Shown: piece after piece, positions 8,039-18,732 of the stretch
How the letters are laid out: every line of letters begins with the position of its first letter
How positions within the stretch are numbered: position 1 is the first letter of the stretch
Assembly (NCBI RefSeq): GCF_042666435.1
Contig: NZ_JBHTDC010000001.1
Coordinates: forward strand, 62,001 to 126,000
Direction: 5' to 3'
From: Allosphingosinicella sp042666435
GTDB lineage: Bacteria; Pseudomonadota; Alphaproteobacteria; Sphingomonadales; Sphingomonadaceae
DNA length: 64,000 nucleotides
The notes under the pieces: generated by a model
Database searches by the model: none
What the model saw: only the letters and a program-made list of their open reading frames with translations
What the model was told of the DNA's origin: nothing
Program-made: the position numbers and the translations under genes

Positions 8039-8469
8039 ACCGCGAGGCGCTGAACGGTCGCGCTCATTACCGCGCCTGGCGGGAGATTGGCACGCGCTGG
8101 TCGGACAACGACATTTACGGCCACATCAACAATATCGTCTATTATGGCTGGTTCGACACGGCGGTGAACGCCTGGCTGATCGAGGCGGGGCTGCTCGACA
8201 TCGATCGGGGGGACCTGATCGGCCTCGTCGTCGAGACCGGCTGCCGCTACGCCAGCCCGCTTTCATTTCCCCAGCGCGTGGATATCGGACTGGCCGTGGA
8301 GAGGATAGGAAAGACAAGCGTTTCCTATGCCTTGGGCGCATTCTCAAAGAATGCGGATGAAGCGTCGGCGGCGGGGCGGTTCGTCCATGTCTACGTCGAC
8401 CGCCAGAGCCGGAGACCCACGCCCCTGCCCGAAGCCTGGCGGAAAGCCCTGGAATCGATCGCCGTCTAG
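8035..8469 (+). CDS. Acyl-CoA thioesterase, 4HBT hotdog family
   Basis: Protein of 144 residues. The N-terminal motif RWSDNDIYGHINNIVYYGWF matches the hotdog thioesterase pattern (xDxDxxGHxNNxxYxxxF) that carries the catalytic Asp. The body has VVETGCRYASPLSFPQ and VHVYVDRQSRRPTPLP, both usual in this family. It hydrolyses acyl-CoA thioesters in the cytosol. The start is GTG, overlapping the stop of the Fe-ADH gene by four bases. The TAG stop shares a CTAG palindrome with the stop of the convergent nitronate monooxygenase gene. Confidence 0.85.
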   Translation: MNREALNGRAHYRAWREIGTRWSDNDIYGHINNIVYYGWFDTAVNAWLIEAGLLDIDRGDLIGLVVETGCRYASPLSFPQRVDIGLAVERIGKTSVSYALGAFSKNADEASAAGRFVHVYVDRQSRRPTPLPEAWRKALESIAV

Positions 8470-9422
8470 CTCGAAAGGAGGCGCGACCTCGCCTCGGCAT
8501 ATTGCGAGATGAGGAGGGCGACATAGTCGGCGGCGGGCCGGACCCGGTCGATCGCGCCGATGCCTTGCCCCGAGCCCCAGATGTCCCGCCAGGCCTTGCT
8601 CCCGCCGGCGGAGCCGAAATCCATCGTCTTGAGATCGCCCTCCGGCAGATTGTCGGGGTCGAGCCCGGCGCTCACGATCGATCCGCGCAGATAATTGCCG
8701 TGGACGCCGGTGAAGAGGCTCGAATAGACGATATCGGAGGCACGCCCGTCTGTAATTCCAGACTTATATTCGATACTTGCATTGGCTTCTTCAGTCGCGA
8801 TGAAAGGCGAGCCGATATAAGCGAGATCGGCGCCCATCGCCTGTGCGGAGAGGATGGCGGCGCCCGTCGCGATGGCGCCGGAGAGGATAAGCGGCCCGTC
8901 GAACCAGTCTCGTATCTCCTGGACGAGCGCGAAGGGCGACAACCGCCCGGCATGGCCGCCGGCTCCGGCCGCGACCGCGATCAGCCCATCCGCGCCTTTC
9001 TCCACCGCCTTGCGGGCGAAGCGGTCGTTGATGATGTCGTGCAGGGTGATCCCGCCCCAGCCGTGAACGCCGGCATTGACCTCCTCGACCGCGCCGAGCG
9101 AGGTGATGACGATCGGCACCTTCCATTTGGCGCAGGTCGCCATGTCTTCGTGCAGCCGGTTGTTGGAGCGGTGGACGATCTGGTTGACCGCGAACGGCGC
9201 GGCGGGGGTCTCGGGATGATCCCTGTCCCAGGCGGCGAGCTCCTCGGTGATGCGGTGAAGCCATTCGTCGAGCAGCGATTGCGGCCGGGCGTTGAGCGCC
9301 GGGAACGAGCCGACGATGCCGGCCTTGCACTGGGCGATCACCAGGTCGGGGGAAGAGACGATGAACAGCGGCGCGCCGATGACCGGCAGGCGCAGGCGAC
9401 TGAGAAGCGGGGGGAGGGCCAT
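8466..9422 (-). CDS. Nitronate monooxygenase (2-nitropropane dioxygenase family)
   Basis: Protein of 318 residues folded as an FMN-binding TIM barrel. Typical segments are the opening LPVIGAPLFIVSSPDLVIAQ, the FMN phosphate site AAGAGGHAGRLSPFALVQEI and LILSGAIATGAAILSAQAMG with AYIGSPFIATEEA. The family oxidises nitronates to carbonyl compounds and nitrite, or carries related flavin chemistry. The C-terminal region GQGIGAIDRVRPAADYVALL is usual too. It ends convergently against the thioesterase gene with the two stops sharing CTAG. It is not obviously in an operon with the TpsB gene, which lies 48 bases upstream of its start on the same strand. Confidence 0.9.
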   Translation of the reverse strand: MALPPLLSRLRLPVIGAPLFIVSSPDLVIAQCKAGIVGSFPALNARPQSLLDEWLHRITEELAAWDRDHPETPAAPFAVNQIVHRSNNRLHEDMATCAKWKVPIVITSLGAVEEVNAGVHGWGGITLHDIINDRFARKAVEKGADGLIAVAAGAGGHAGRLSPFALVQEIRDWFDGPLILSGAIATGAAILSAQAMGADLAYIGSPFIATEEANASIEYKSGITDGRASDIVYSSLFTGVHGNYLRGSIVSAGLDPDNLPEGDLKTMDFGSAGGSKAWRDIWGSGQGIGAIDRVRPAADYVALLISQYAEARSRLLSS

Positions 9423-9469
9423 TGCCTTCCCTTAACGTAAAGCCGGGCCGCGTCAACGCGGCGCGGTCT

Positions 9470-11128
9470 TCAGAAGCGCGCGCCGAGGGTGAAGGAGACG
9501 CGCGGGTCGCGGCTGCCGCGCGAGAAGGGGCTGTCGCCGAGCGGGAAGCCGATTTCCAGGCCGGCCTGGAACGTGCCGAGCGAGAGTCTCGCGCCGCCAC
9601 CGGCCGAGGCGAGGGTGGCTCCACCGCGGCCGTCGCGATAATTTCCCACCGAGCCGGCGTCGGCATAGCCGTAAAGCTGGGCGGCCTTGACCGGCCGCGG
9701 CAGCTTGGCGAGGTCGAACCGAATTTCCGCGGAGGCGGCGACGCCCTTGTCGCCGGAGGCCTCGCGATAATCGTAGTTGCGCAGGAAGTTGCGGCCGCCC
9801 AGGCCCATTTCCTCGCTCGACAGCAACGGCCGCGACGCAATCTGGCCCTCGCCTTCGAGCTGGAGGCTGAAACGGCCGCCGAGCGGGCGGACATATCGCG
9901 CCCGGGCTTCGAGCTTGGTGAAGATCGCGCTGCCGTCGGCGCGGGACGCCCGAAGGTCGCCGGCGCGGGTCGCATCGAAGGCGCCCGTCCCCTGAACCAG
10001 CGCCACGCGCCCGTGCAGATATCCATCGCCGGCCCTGGCATTGGCAAGCAGGCTGGCCGTGAGGGTCGCGAGCCGGTCCTCGCGCAGGGTGAGCTCCCGT
10101 CGGGTCTGCTGCGAGTCGCGAACGGTGAATTCGATGCCCGTCCAGACGCTCACCGCGCGAGAGCGGAGCAGAGGATGGCTGACGCCAAGGCTTCCCTCGA
10201 CGCTGTCGCCGACGATATCCCGATCCGACAGCACTCCGCCCGGCCGCGAGTGGGCGACATAGGCCTGGACGCCGATCATCGTGCCGTTCGTGCCGAGCCC
10301 CTTTTGATAACCCGCCCGCACCAGCTGGAACTCGCGCGGCTGCAATGGCGTCAAGACGCCGCTGATGGTCAGCCGGTCATCGTCCGCGGCGACGCCGTTT
10401 ATATCTGCAACCAGCATGAGGTTCACCGGCCCGACGGTCGAGGATCCCCAATTGTCGAGATAGGCCCGGCCGCTCACATGGTCACGCTGGGTCTTCACAT
10501 GCAGGATGTTGCGGCCGTCGCGTCTTTCGAGCCGCGCTTTGCCGACCCAGACGCCGGCGACGTCTCCCGCCAGCAGCAATCGCCTTTCGAGCTCCGCCGT
10601 GCGAACTGGCCGCCCGTGGACGAGAGGCGCCAGCAGGCGTCGGGCGACCCTGTCGGCGCTTCCCTCCGCCTCGATCGCATCGATCCGCCCTTCGTCGATC
10701 ACCACCCGGAGCACGCCGTTCGACACGCGCTGCGGGGGAATCCAGGCCGTCGCCAACCCGTAGCCCGCGCCGCGCGCGACGTTGGCGACATCCGAGGCGA
10801 GCGTGCGCATGTCCGAGGGCGACAGCAGGCGGCCCGCATAAGCCGATATGACGGCGGCGAAGGCCGCGGGGGGCAACGCCTCCGCGCCTTCAATGCGGAT
10901 CGCGCCGACGACGACGGAAGAGGATACCGCCACCTCGGATCGCGCCTCGCTGCGGACGACCGGACGCTCCCTGGACGGGCGTTCCAGTAGTTCCTCCGGC
11001 CGCAATTCGTCCTCGACGACCGAGGGATCGGCGCGGTCGGCGGGCGTCTGGGACGCGAAGGCGGGCGCCTGCCCGAATGAGAGCAACGCCAGCGCGGCCA
11101 GTCCTGATCGGATGCCTTTAAGCGTCAT
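9470..11128 (-). CDS. ShlB/FhaC-type two-partner-secretion outer-membrane transporter (TpsB)
   Basis: Protein of 552 residues. A signal peptide (MTLKGIRSGLAALALLSFGQ, ending APAFA) leads to a periplasmic part with a POTRA domain (VVVGAIRIEGAEALPPAAF onwards) and the linker VLRVVIDEGRIDAIEAEG. From about residue 210 it becomes a 16-stranded beta barrel with alternating strands, containing RAYLDNWGSSTVGPVNL and a C-terminal aromatic residue (LGARF). The FLRNYDYREASGDKGVAAS stretch resembles the conserved loop L6 region (VRGY/F motif) that enters the pore. Such TpsB proteins export one large beta-helical TpsA partner. No TpsA is in the window. The start at 11128 opens the signal peptide; an upstream ATG at 11161 is possible. 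A FecR-domain gene is divergent. Confidence 0.88.
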   Translation of the reverse strand: MTLKGIRSGLAALALLSFGQAPAFASQTPADRADPSVVEDELRPEELLERPSRERPVVRSEARSEVAVSSSVVVGAIRIEGAEALPPAAFAAVISAYAGRLLSPSDMRTLASDVANVARGAGYGLATAWIPPQRVSNGVLRVVIDEGRIDAIEAEGSADRVARRLLAPLVHGRPVRTAELERRLLLAGDVAGVWVGKARLERRDGRNILHVKTQRDHVSGRAYLDNWGSSTVGPVNLMLVADINGVAADDDRLTISGVLTPLQPREFQLVRAGYQKGLGTNGTMIGVQAYVAHSRPGGVLSDRDIVGDSVEGSLGVSHPLLRSRAVSVWTGIEFTVRDSQQTRRELTLREDRLATLTASLLANARAGDGYLHGRVALVQGTGAFDATRAGDLRASRADGSAIFTKLEARARYVRPLGGRFSLQLEGEGQIASRPLLSSEEMGLGGRNFLRNYDYREASGDKGVAASAEIRFDLAKLPRPVKAAQLYGYADAGSVGNYRDGRGGATLASAGGGARLSLGTFQAGLEIGFPLGDSPFSRGSRDPRVSFTLGARF

Positions 11129-11317
11129 TGCGGAGGCCCGTTCTGTTCCTCCGCCGCCCATAAAGCCGCCACTTATAATTTTTCGTTATGATGCAGCGGA
11201 TTACCTGTCGGTTAACTGCTCCTCTTAGACTACTGGCAAGCGCTCCAGGCTTATGCCGCACCGTGAGAACGTCTCTCAACCGCCGCTTCCGAGCGGCTCG
11301 TCTGAGGAAGCAACGTT

Positions 11318-12685
<1,368 letters not shown>

Positions 12686-12736
12686 GGAGATCAAAGCCGC
12701 CCGCCGGGTCGTCCCGCGCGGGTGGACCACGGCCCC

Positions 12737-15061
12737 ATGCAAACCCACCTGACCCGCATTGGCCCCGCCTTCCGGCGCTGGCGCAAGAGGCTCATCTTCT
12801 GGGTGCCCAGCTTGCTGGGCGTGCTGCTTCTCGTCAGTGGTAGCGCAGCGGGGTTCGATCAGTTTTTGAAGAACTTGCGGGACGAAGTTCGATCGCATTC
12901 CGCGAGCGGCGACATCCATATCGTGGAGATCGACGCCCGCAGCCTGGCGGCGCTGGACCGGTGGCCGTGGCCACGCTCCATCCACGCGGCGACGATCGAC
13001 CGACTCCACCAGGCGGGGGCGCGCTCGATCAGCTTCGACGTGGATTTTTCCGCGACATCCGATCCCGCGCAGGACGCGCTGCTCGCCGCCGCCCTCGGCC
13101 GTGCGGGCGGCAGTGTGGTCCTGCCGACATTTCGCCAGCAGGCCGGCGCCGGTTCATCAGACTATATCGACAATGTGCCCGCCAAGCCGTTTGAAGGAAA
13201 GGCATTCCTCGCCGCCGTGAACGTCGTCCCCGACGCCGATGGTTATGTACGGCATATGCCGCTCGGCGTCGCCACCGCCGGGACGCCGCGCCCTTCGCTC
13301 GCCAGCATGGTGGCGGAACGGCAGGCCGAGGTCGGGCGGCAATTCGCCATCGACTTCGCCATCGAGCCGGCGACCATCCCCCGCCACAGCGTCGTCGACC
13401 TGATCCGGGGCGAGGTATCGGCGGCGGCGCTCGCCGGAAAGCGGATCGTGGTGGGCGCGACCGCGGTCGAGATGGGCGACCGCTACGCCATCCCCCGCCA
13501 CGGCGTCATCCCCGGGGTGGTCATCCAGGCGCTCGCGGCGGAAACCCTGCTCGCCGGGCCGGTGCCGGAGCGCTGGAGCCCTTCATGGACGCTGGCATTC
13601 GCCATCTTGCTCCTGGCCCTGGTCGCGCGGATGAATTCGCGTCCGGCCCGGATCATCCTGTTGTTGGGCGGCGGCCTCACCATGCTGCTGCTCCCGCTGG
13701 TCACGGAGGCGGCGTTCGCCATAACGCTGCCGGTCGCGCCGGCGCTGGCCGCGCTGGGCGCCGCCGCTCTGCTCGGCGCCGCCGGCTTCCTCGGCGAGCA
13801 ATATCTGCGGCGCGCGCTGACCGACGAGGCAACGGGACTGCCCAATCTGGCCGCGCTCGAGATCGCGGCCGCCCGCGGACCCGCCAATATCGTCGTCGCG
13901 CGGATCGAGCGGTTCGCGGCGATCGCGTCCGGGATCGGCGCCGACGCCGCGGCGCGGCTCGTTCTGCGGGTGGCCGAGCGCCTGGCGTTCGCCCATGGCG
14001 GATCGGACATCTACCGCACCGACGATGCCAGCCTGGCCTGGATCGAGCGCCCCGGCGACGAGGAGAGCCTCGAGGACCGCATCGACGCTTTGGCGGCGGT
14101 GATGCGCTCGCCGGTCGAGTGCGGGCGCCTGATCGACGTGGCGCTCGCCTTCGGGCTGGCGACGGGCGAGGAGGTCGATGCCAAGCAATTGGTGGCGAAC
14201 GCGTCACTGGCCGCCCTCCATGCGTCGCAGAGGGGGGTGCGCTGGGAACGCTTCCTCGATGCGGACAGCGACGAGATAAACTGGCATTTGTCGCTGCTCG
14301 GCGAGCTCGACGCCGCCATGGCTTCGGGTCAGCTATGGAACGCCTATCAGCCCAAGCTGGATATCCGCTCCGGCGAGGTCGTCGGCGCCGAGGCGCTGGT
14401 GCGCTGGCTCCATCCGCAGCGCGGCCCGATCCCGCCGGACAGCTTCATCCCTTTGGTCGAGCAGCATGGCCGCGCGCGGGATCTCACCGCCCATGTCCTG
14501 CATCAGGCGCTGGAGGATGCCCTCCACTGGGAGCGCGCCGGCCATCCCCTGGGGGTTGCGGTGAACGTTTCGGCGACCCTGCTCGCCGACCACGAATTCA
14601 TCGAATATGTCGGCCAGATGCTGCGGGGCAGCGGCGTTCCCACCCATCGCGTGACCATCGAAGTGACGGAATCGGCCGCCATGAACAGCCCAGAAAAGGC
14701 GATCGCCGCGCTGGAGAGCTGGCGCGCGCTCGGCGTCAGCATCTCGATCGACGATTACGGCACGGGCCAGTCCTCGCTTGGCTATCTGCAGACGCTCCCC
14801 GCCACCGAGCTCAAGATCGACAAGAGCTTCGTCCAGACGATCGGCACCGATACGCGCAACGCCATCATGGTGCGCTCGACCGTGGCCCTCGCCCACGAGC
14901 TCGGCATGAAGGTCGTCGCCGAAGGGGTGGAGGACGCCGCCTGCCTCCAGCTATTAAGCGAGATGGGCTGCGACACGGCGCAGGGCTACCACATCTCACG
15001 GCCGATGTCCGGCGATTCCCTGGTCGATTTTCTCGCCGAGCGGACGCGCGCCGCGGCCTGA
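12737..15061 (+). CDS. CHASE2-(degenerate GGDEF)-EAL cyclic-di-GMP phosphodiesterase
   Basis: Protein of 774 residues. A first membrane helix (about 22-42) precedes a periplasmic CHASE2 domain (about 45-270) with DIHIVEIDARSLAAL and GARSISFDVDF. Two or three membrane helices follow (about 280-350). A GGDEF-like domain (about 365-505) has lost the active motif (TDDASLAW at its place). The EAL domain (about 520-765) keeps the catalytic set: EALVRW, the Asn in VAVNVSATLL, the Glu in VTESAAM, SIDDYGTGQSSLGYL, LKIDKSF, VVAEGVED and QGYHISRPM. It should hydrolyse c-di-GMP in response to a periplasmic signal. The ATG at 12737 is chosen; a GTG at 12722 is possible. It lies 50 bases after the FecR gene and is likely co-transcribed. 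Confidence 0.92.
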   Translation: MQTHLTRIGPAFRRWRKRLIFWVPSLLGVLLLVSGSAAGFDQFLKNLRDEVRSHSASGDIHIVEIDARSLAALDRWPWPRSIHAATIDRLHQAGARSISFDVDFSATSDPAQDALLAAALGRAGGSVVLPTFRQQAGAGSSDYIDNVPAKPFEGKAFLAAVNVVPDADGYVRHMPLGVATAGTPRPSLASMVAERQAEVGRQFAIDFAIEPATIPRHSVVDLIRGEVSAAALAGKRIVVGATAVEMGDRYAIPRHGVIPGVVIQALAAETLLAGPVPERWSPSWTLAFAILLLALVARMNSRPARIILLLGGGLTMLLLPLVTEAAFAITLPVAPALAALGAAALLGAAGFLGEQYLRRALTDEATGLPNLAALEIAAARGPANIVVARIERFAAIASGIGADAAARLVLRVAERLAFAHGGSDIYRTDDASLAWIERPGDEESLEDRIDALAAVMRSPVECGRLIDVALAFGLATGEEVDAKQLVANASLAALHASQRGVRWERFLDADSDEINWHLSLLGELDAAMASGQLWNAYQPKLDIRSGEVVGAEALVRWLHPQRGPIPPDSFIPLVEQHGRARDLTAHVLHQALEDALHWERAGHPLGVAVNVSATLLADHEFIEYVGQMLRGSGVPTHRVTIEVTESAAMNSPEKAIAALESWRALGVSISIDDYGTGQSSLGYLQTLPATELKIDKSFVQTIGTDTRNAIMVRSTVALAHELGMKVVAEGVEDAACLQLLSEMGCDTAQGYHISRPMSGDSLVDFLAERTRAAA

Positions 15062-15071
15062 TCCGCGCGCT

Positions 15072-16454
15072 TCAGTGACCCGCTTGCGGACCCCGTTCCA
15101 GCCCCGACAGGGCGAGCTGCTCGTCGATCTGGCCGACGAGGCGGTCGAGGCCCTCGCGGTCCTTCGCCTCGGCGCGGGCGACCAGCACGTCCTGCGTGTT
15201 GGAGGCGCGCAGCAGCCACCAGCCGTCGTCGGTGTTGACCCGGGCGCCGTCGGTGCGGTCGACGGTCGCGCCGCTCGCTTCGAGCCGTCCGAGCACCTCC
15301 TCGATCACCGGGAATTTGCGGCTCTCGTCGACCTGGAAACGCATCTCGGGCGTGTTGACCATGTCCGGCATGGCGGAGCGAAGCGCGGTCAGCGACCCGC
15401 CGAGTTGGGTGACCGCGCGGATCAGGCGGACGGCGGCGTAGAGCCCGTCGTCGAATCCGTAATAATCATGGGCGAAGAAGATGTGCCCGCTCATCTCGCC
15501 GGCGAGCGGTGCCCCGGTCTCCTTCATCTTCGACTTGATGAGGCTGTGGCCGGTCTTCCACATCAAGGGCTTGCCGCCCAGTTCTGAGACCCGGTCGTAA
15601 AGCGCCTGGCTGGCCTTGACGTCGGCGATGATGGTCGCGCCGGGCACGTCCGCGAGCACCGGCTCGGCGAGGACGGCCAGCAGCTGGTCGCCCCAGACGA
15701 CCCGGCCTTCGCCATCGACGGCGCCGATCCGGTCGCCGTCGCCGTCGAAGGCGATGCCGAAATCGAGATTGTTCGCGGCGACGAGCGCCTTCAGATCGGC
15801 GAGGTTCTTTTCCTCGGTCGGATCGGGATGATGGTTGGGGAAGCGGGCATCGACGTCGGTGAACAAAAGATGGTGCTCGCCGGGCAGGAGGGCGGTGAGC
15901 TTCTCCACGACCGGGCCGGCCGCGCCATTGCCGGCGTCCCAGCCGATGCGGAACGCGCCGCCGTCGAAATTGCGGAGCAGGCGGTCGACATAAAGGTCCA
16001 TGATGTCGGCCTCGCCGACGGTGCCGCTCCCGGCCTCCCAATCGCCCTCCGACGCCATGACGCCAAGCGTCTGGATGTCCTCGCCGAAGAAGGCATTGCC
16101 GAACATCACCATCTTGAAGCCGTTATAATCGGCGGGATTGTGGCTGCCGGTGATCATGATGCCGCCGTCCACCTCGAGCTCGGCCTCGGCATAATAGAGC
16201 ATCGGCGTTGGCCCGAGCCCGATGCGGGTGACGTCGACGCCGCTCTCGTTCAGCCCGCGGATCAGCGCCTTTTCGAGGATGGGCGAGCTCTCGCGCCCGT
16301 CATAGCCGACCGCCACTCTCGTGCCGCCGCCGCGCCGCACCAAGGTCGCGAAGCCGCGCCCGATCGCATAGGCGTCCGGTTCTCCCAATGTCTGCCCGAC
16401 GATGCCGCGTATGTCATATTCGCGAAGCGAGGTCGGGTGGAAATGATGGCTCAT
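15072..16454 (-). CDS. Phosphomannomutase/phosphoglucomutase
   Basis: Protein of 460 residues of the alpha-D-phosphohexomutase family (AlgC/ManB type). The phosphoserine loop is ITGSHNPADYNG with Ser at about 104. The metal loop is DGDGDRIGAVD (about 243-253), the sugar loop is GEMSGHIFF, and the C-terminal phosphate-binding part is DGWWLLRASNTQDVLV. It interconverts mannose- or glucose-6-phosphate and the 1-phosphate, supplying GDP-mannose or UDP-glucose for exopolysaccharide and lipopolysaccharide. It is the last gene of a minus-strand run after MipZ and a DnaJ-like gene, with 24 bases between it and the DnaJ gene. Whether mannose or glucose phosphate is preferred cannot be read. Confidence 0.93.
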   Translation of the reverse strand: MSHHFHPTSLREYDIRGIVGQTLGEPDAYAIGRGFATLVRRGGGTRVAVGYDGRESSPILEKALIRGLNESGVDVTRIGLGPTPMLYYAEAELEVDGGIMITGSHNPADYNGFKMVMFGNAFFGEDIQTLGVMASEGDWEAGSGTVGEADIMDLYVDRLLRNFDGGAFRIGWDAGNGAAGPVVEKLTALLPGEHHLLFTDVDARFPNHHPDPTEEKNLADLKALVAANNLDFGIAFDGDGDRIGAVDGEGRVVWGDQLLAVLAEPVLADVPGATIIADVKASQALYDRVSELGGKPLMWKTGHSLIKSKMKETGAPLAGEMSGHIFFAHDYYGFDDGLYAAVRLIRAVTQLGGSLTALRSAMPDMVNTPEMRFQVDESRKFPVIEEVLGRLEASGATVDRTDGARVNTDDGWWLLRASNTQDVLVARAEAKDREGLDRLVGQIDEQLALSGLERGPQAGH

Positions 16455-16478
16455 GGTGACTCCGTCTGGGTGGGGGCT

Positions 16479-16895
16479 TCAGGACGCGCGGGGCGTCCGG
16501 CGGTGCAGTTCGGCGACCAACGTGTCGCGGGCGGCGTTGACGCGGTTGGCGAGATCGGCGGAGCCGCCTTTGTCCGGATGCACTTTCGCGATCAGCCGGC
16601 GGTGGGCGTCGCGTATCTCGGCGAGGTCGGCGCCTTCGTCGATGCCGAGCAGCTGGCGGGCCTCGGCGACGCCGATGGCGGGCCGGCCGGTGCGTTTCCT
16701 CCGGTAGAAAGCCCACAGCGCCGCGCCTGTCATCAGCGGCAGGCCCAGGACCGGCTTCCCCGTCGTCGCGAAACGCAGGCCGAGCAGGAAGGCCGCGCCG
16801 GCGACGCCGTCCTCGAACGTCAGCCCCTTCAGCCGGTTCGTCCACCAGGCCCAGCCGATCCCGGCCGCGATCAGCAGGAGCAGGGCGATCGGCAC
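16479..16895 (-). CDS. Membrane-anchored DnaJ-domain protein
   Basis: Protein of 138 residues. Residues 1-18 are a membrane helix, a second hydrophobic stretch lies near 44-62, and a C-terminal J domain (about 75-138) carries HPDKGGSADLANRVNAARD with the HPD motif that stimulates Hsp70 ATPase. This resembles the TIM14/DjlA-like small J proteins of alphaproteobacteria, which could recruit DnaK to the inner membrane. The start is GTG at 16895, two bases after the mipZ stop, so the pair is probably translated together. The role in this organism is inferred. Confidence 0.85.
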   Translation of the reverse strand: MPIALLLLIAAGIGWAWWTNRLKGLTFEDGVAGAAFLLGLRFATTGKPVLGLPLMTGAALWAFYRRKRTGRPAIGVAEARQLLGIDEGADLAEIRDAHRRLIAKVHPDKGGSADLANRVNAARDTLVAELHRRTPRAS

Positions 16896-16897
16896 GG

Positions 16898-17707
16898 TCA
16901 GCCGGCCGCGGCGGCGCGCAGAGGCGCGGGCGCGTTCTGCTCGTCAGGAAGGCCGAAGCCGGCGATCATCTCGCGCAGTTCCTGGCGGGCGGCGATATGG
17001 CTGATGCCGACATTGCCGAGCTGGGCCAGGTCGAGCAGGGTCAGGCCTTTGGGAAAGAGCTCGCGATAGACGACGCGCTCGCCGAGGCCGGGTATGACCC
17101 GGAAGCCGACGCGGCGCGACAATTCGTCGAGCGCGGCGCCGACCCGGCGCATGTTCTTCGCCTCGACATATTGGAGGCGGTTCCTGAGCAGCACCCAGTC
17201 GACGCTGGCGCCGGTCGTCTTGGCCTTCTGGGTGCGGCTGTTCCAGACCAGCTCGGCATAGAAGCTCGGCCGGCGGATCCTGTACGTCTCGGGGTCGACC
17301 TCGCCGATGAGGTCCAAATCGACGAAACTGTCGTTGATCGGGGTGACCAGGGTATCGGCGCGCAGCATCGCCTCGCGGGCGTGGGGATCGTCGCGGCCGG
17401 GCGTGTCGATGACGACGACGTCCGCATCCTCCGACAGCCGCTCGAGCTGGGCGTCGAGCGCTTCGCCCTTGGCCGGATCGAAGGTGTCGTAGGCCGGCAT
17501 CGGCAGCGCGATGCCGAGCCGCGCGATCGAGGCGGCGCGGTTGTCGAGATAGCGGCCCAGCGTCCTCTGCCTCGTGTCGAGATCGATCGCCGCCACCCGG
17601 CGTCCGGCGGCGGCGAGCGCGACCGCGCTGTGCACCGCCGTGGTCGATTTGCCGGTCCCGCCCTTTTCATTGGCGAACACGATGAAATGCGGCCTCGCGC
17701 CAGCCAT
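16898..17707 (-). CDS. mipZ: Division-plane positioning ATPase MipZ
   Basis: Protein of 269 residues of the ParA/MinD superfamily. The deviant Walker A motif is FANEKGGTGKSTTAVHSAVAL (first 20 residues from FANE). The switch regions are IDLDTRQRTLGRYLDNR and VVIDTPGRDDPHAREAM, which match MipZ of alphaproteobacteria. MipZ forms a polar gradient by contact with ParB at the origin and blocks FtsZ assembly away from mid-cell. The protein also has the MipZ-specific DWVLLRNRLQYVEAKN and RVIPGLGERVVYRELFPKGL. The start at 17707 was chosen at the conserved N-terminus with a GA-rich site upstream. It is divergent from panC. Confidence 0.93.
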   Translation of the reverse strand: MAGARPHFIVFANEKGGTGKSTTAVHSAVALAAAGRRVAAIDLDTRQRTLGRYLDNRAASIARLGIALPMPAYDTFDPAKGEALDAQLERLSEDADVVVIDTPGRDDPHAREAMLRADTLVTPINDSFVDLDLIGEVDPETYRIRRPSFYAELVWNSRTQKAKTTGASVDWVLLRNRLQYVEAKNMRRVGAALDELSRRVGFRVIPGLGERVVYRELFPKGLTLLDLAQLGNVGISHIAARQELREMIAGFGLPDEQNAPAPLRAAAAG

Positions 17708-17802
17708 GTCCCTTTTCTTCCCCCTCTTGATCTCGCCGCGGCGCGCCCGCAAAGACGGCGCCTGGATGAATAGGCTCAGCCTGTATCGGAGGCCATCGGG
17801 CC

Positions 17803-18651
17803 GTGCAATTAATCCGTGAAATAGATGCCCTTAGAAGCGCGGTCGCAACAGTCCGCGCGGATGGCGGGACGGTCGCCCTGGTGCCGACCATGGGCGCGCT
17901 CCATGCCGGCCATATGGCGCTGGTCGCGGAGGCGAAGCGGCGCGGGGCGCATGTTGTGGCCTCCATCTTCGTCAATCCGACCCAGTTCGGGCCGAACGAG
18001 GATTTGTCGCTCTATCCACGCCGCGAGGCGAGCGACGCGCGGATGCTGGAGGAGGGCGGTTGCGCGATCCTGTGGGCGCCGGACGTGGCGGTCATGTACC
18101 CGGATGGGCACGCCACCAGCGTCCGCGTCTCGGGCGTCAGCGACGATCTCGACGGCGCCGCCCGACCCGGCCATTTCGACGGCGTCGCGACGGTGGTCGC
18201 CAAGCTTTTCAATCAGGTTCGCCCCGATATCGCCTTGTTCGGCGAGAAGGATTATCAGCAGCTCGCGGTCATCCGCCGCATGGCCCGCGACCTCGACTGG
18301 CCGGTGGAAATTATCGGCGTTCCCACGCAGCGCGACGCCGACGGTCTCGCCCTTTCCTCGCGCAACCTCTATCTGTCGGACGAGGAGCGGGTCGCCGCCC
18401 GGATGCTGCCGCGCGCTTTGGGGGAGGCGGCGCAGGCGATCCGGGACGGCAAAGCGGTCGCCGAGGCGCTCGGCGCCGCGCGCGAGAGGCTTGCCGCCGC
18501 CGGCTTCGATCCGATCGACTATGTCGAGCTCCGCGATGCGGGGACGCTGGCGCCGCTCGCCACGCTGGATCGCCCCGCGCGGCTGCTGGCGGCCGCCCGG
18601 CTCGGCAGGACGCGGCTCATCGACAATCTTCCCGTCCTCCCGGCCGATTGA
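17803..18651 (+). CDS. panC: Pantothenate synthetase PanC
   Basis: Protein of 282 residues, the usual length. It contains the nucleotidyl-transferase motif PTMGALHAGHMALVAEAKR (about 28-46), the substrate loop FVNPTQFGPNEDLSLYPR and the second site FGEKDYQQLAVIRRM with SSRNLYLSDEER. It joins pantoate and beta-alanine with ATP to form pantothenate, the coenzyme A precursor. The start is GTG with CGGAGG ten bases upstream. panB is not adjacent. The upstream 95-base gap to mipZ must hold divergent promoters. Confidence 0.96.
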   Translation: MQLIREIDALRSAVATVRADGGTVALVPTMGALHAGHMALVAEAKRRGAHVVASIFVNPTQFGPNEDLSLYPRREASDARMLEEGGCAILWAPDVAVMYPDGHATSVRVSGVSDDLDGAARPGHFDGVATVVAKLFNQVRPDIALFGEKDYQQLAVIRRMARDLDWPVEIIGVPTQRDADGLALSSRNLYLSDEERVAARMLPRALGEAAQAIRDGKAVAEALGAARERLAAAGFDPIDYVELRDAGTLAPLATLDRPARLLAAARLGRTRLIDNLPVLPAD

Positions 18652-18732
18652 AATCGTCACCCGGCCGTTAACCATTTCTTTGGACCCTGTGGCCGACACT
18701 CGACCCTGACAGCAAACCAATGGGGGCATGTC

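Noticed and set aside
9422..10990. Plus-strand 522-codon frame across the TpsB gene
   Set aside because: The minus strand has a clear signal peptide, POTRA and barrel; this frame is antisense without motifs.
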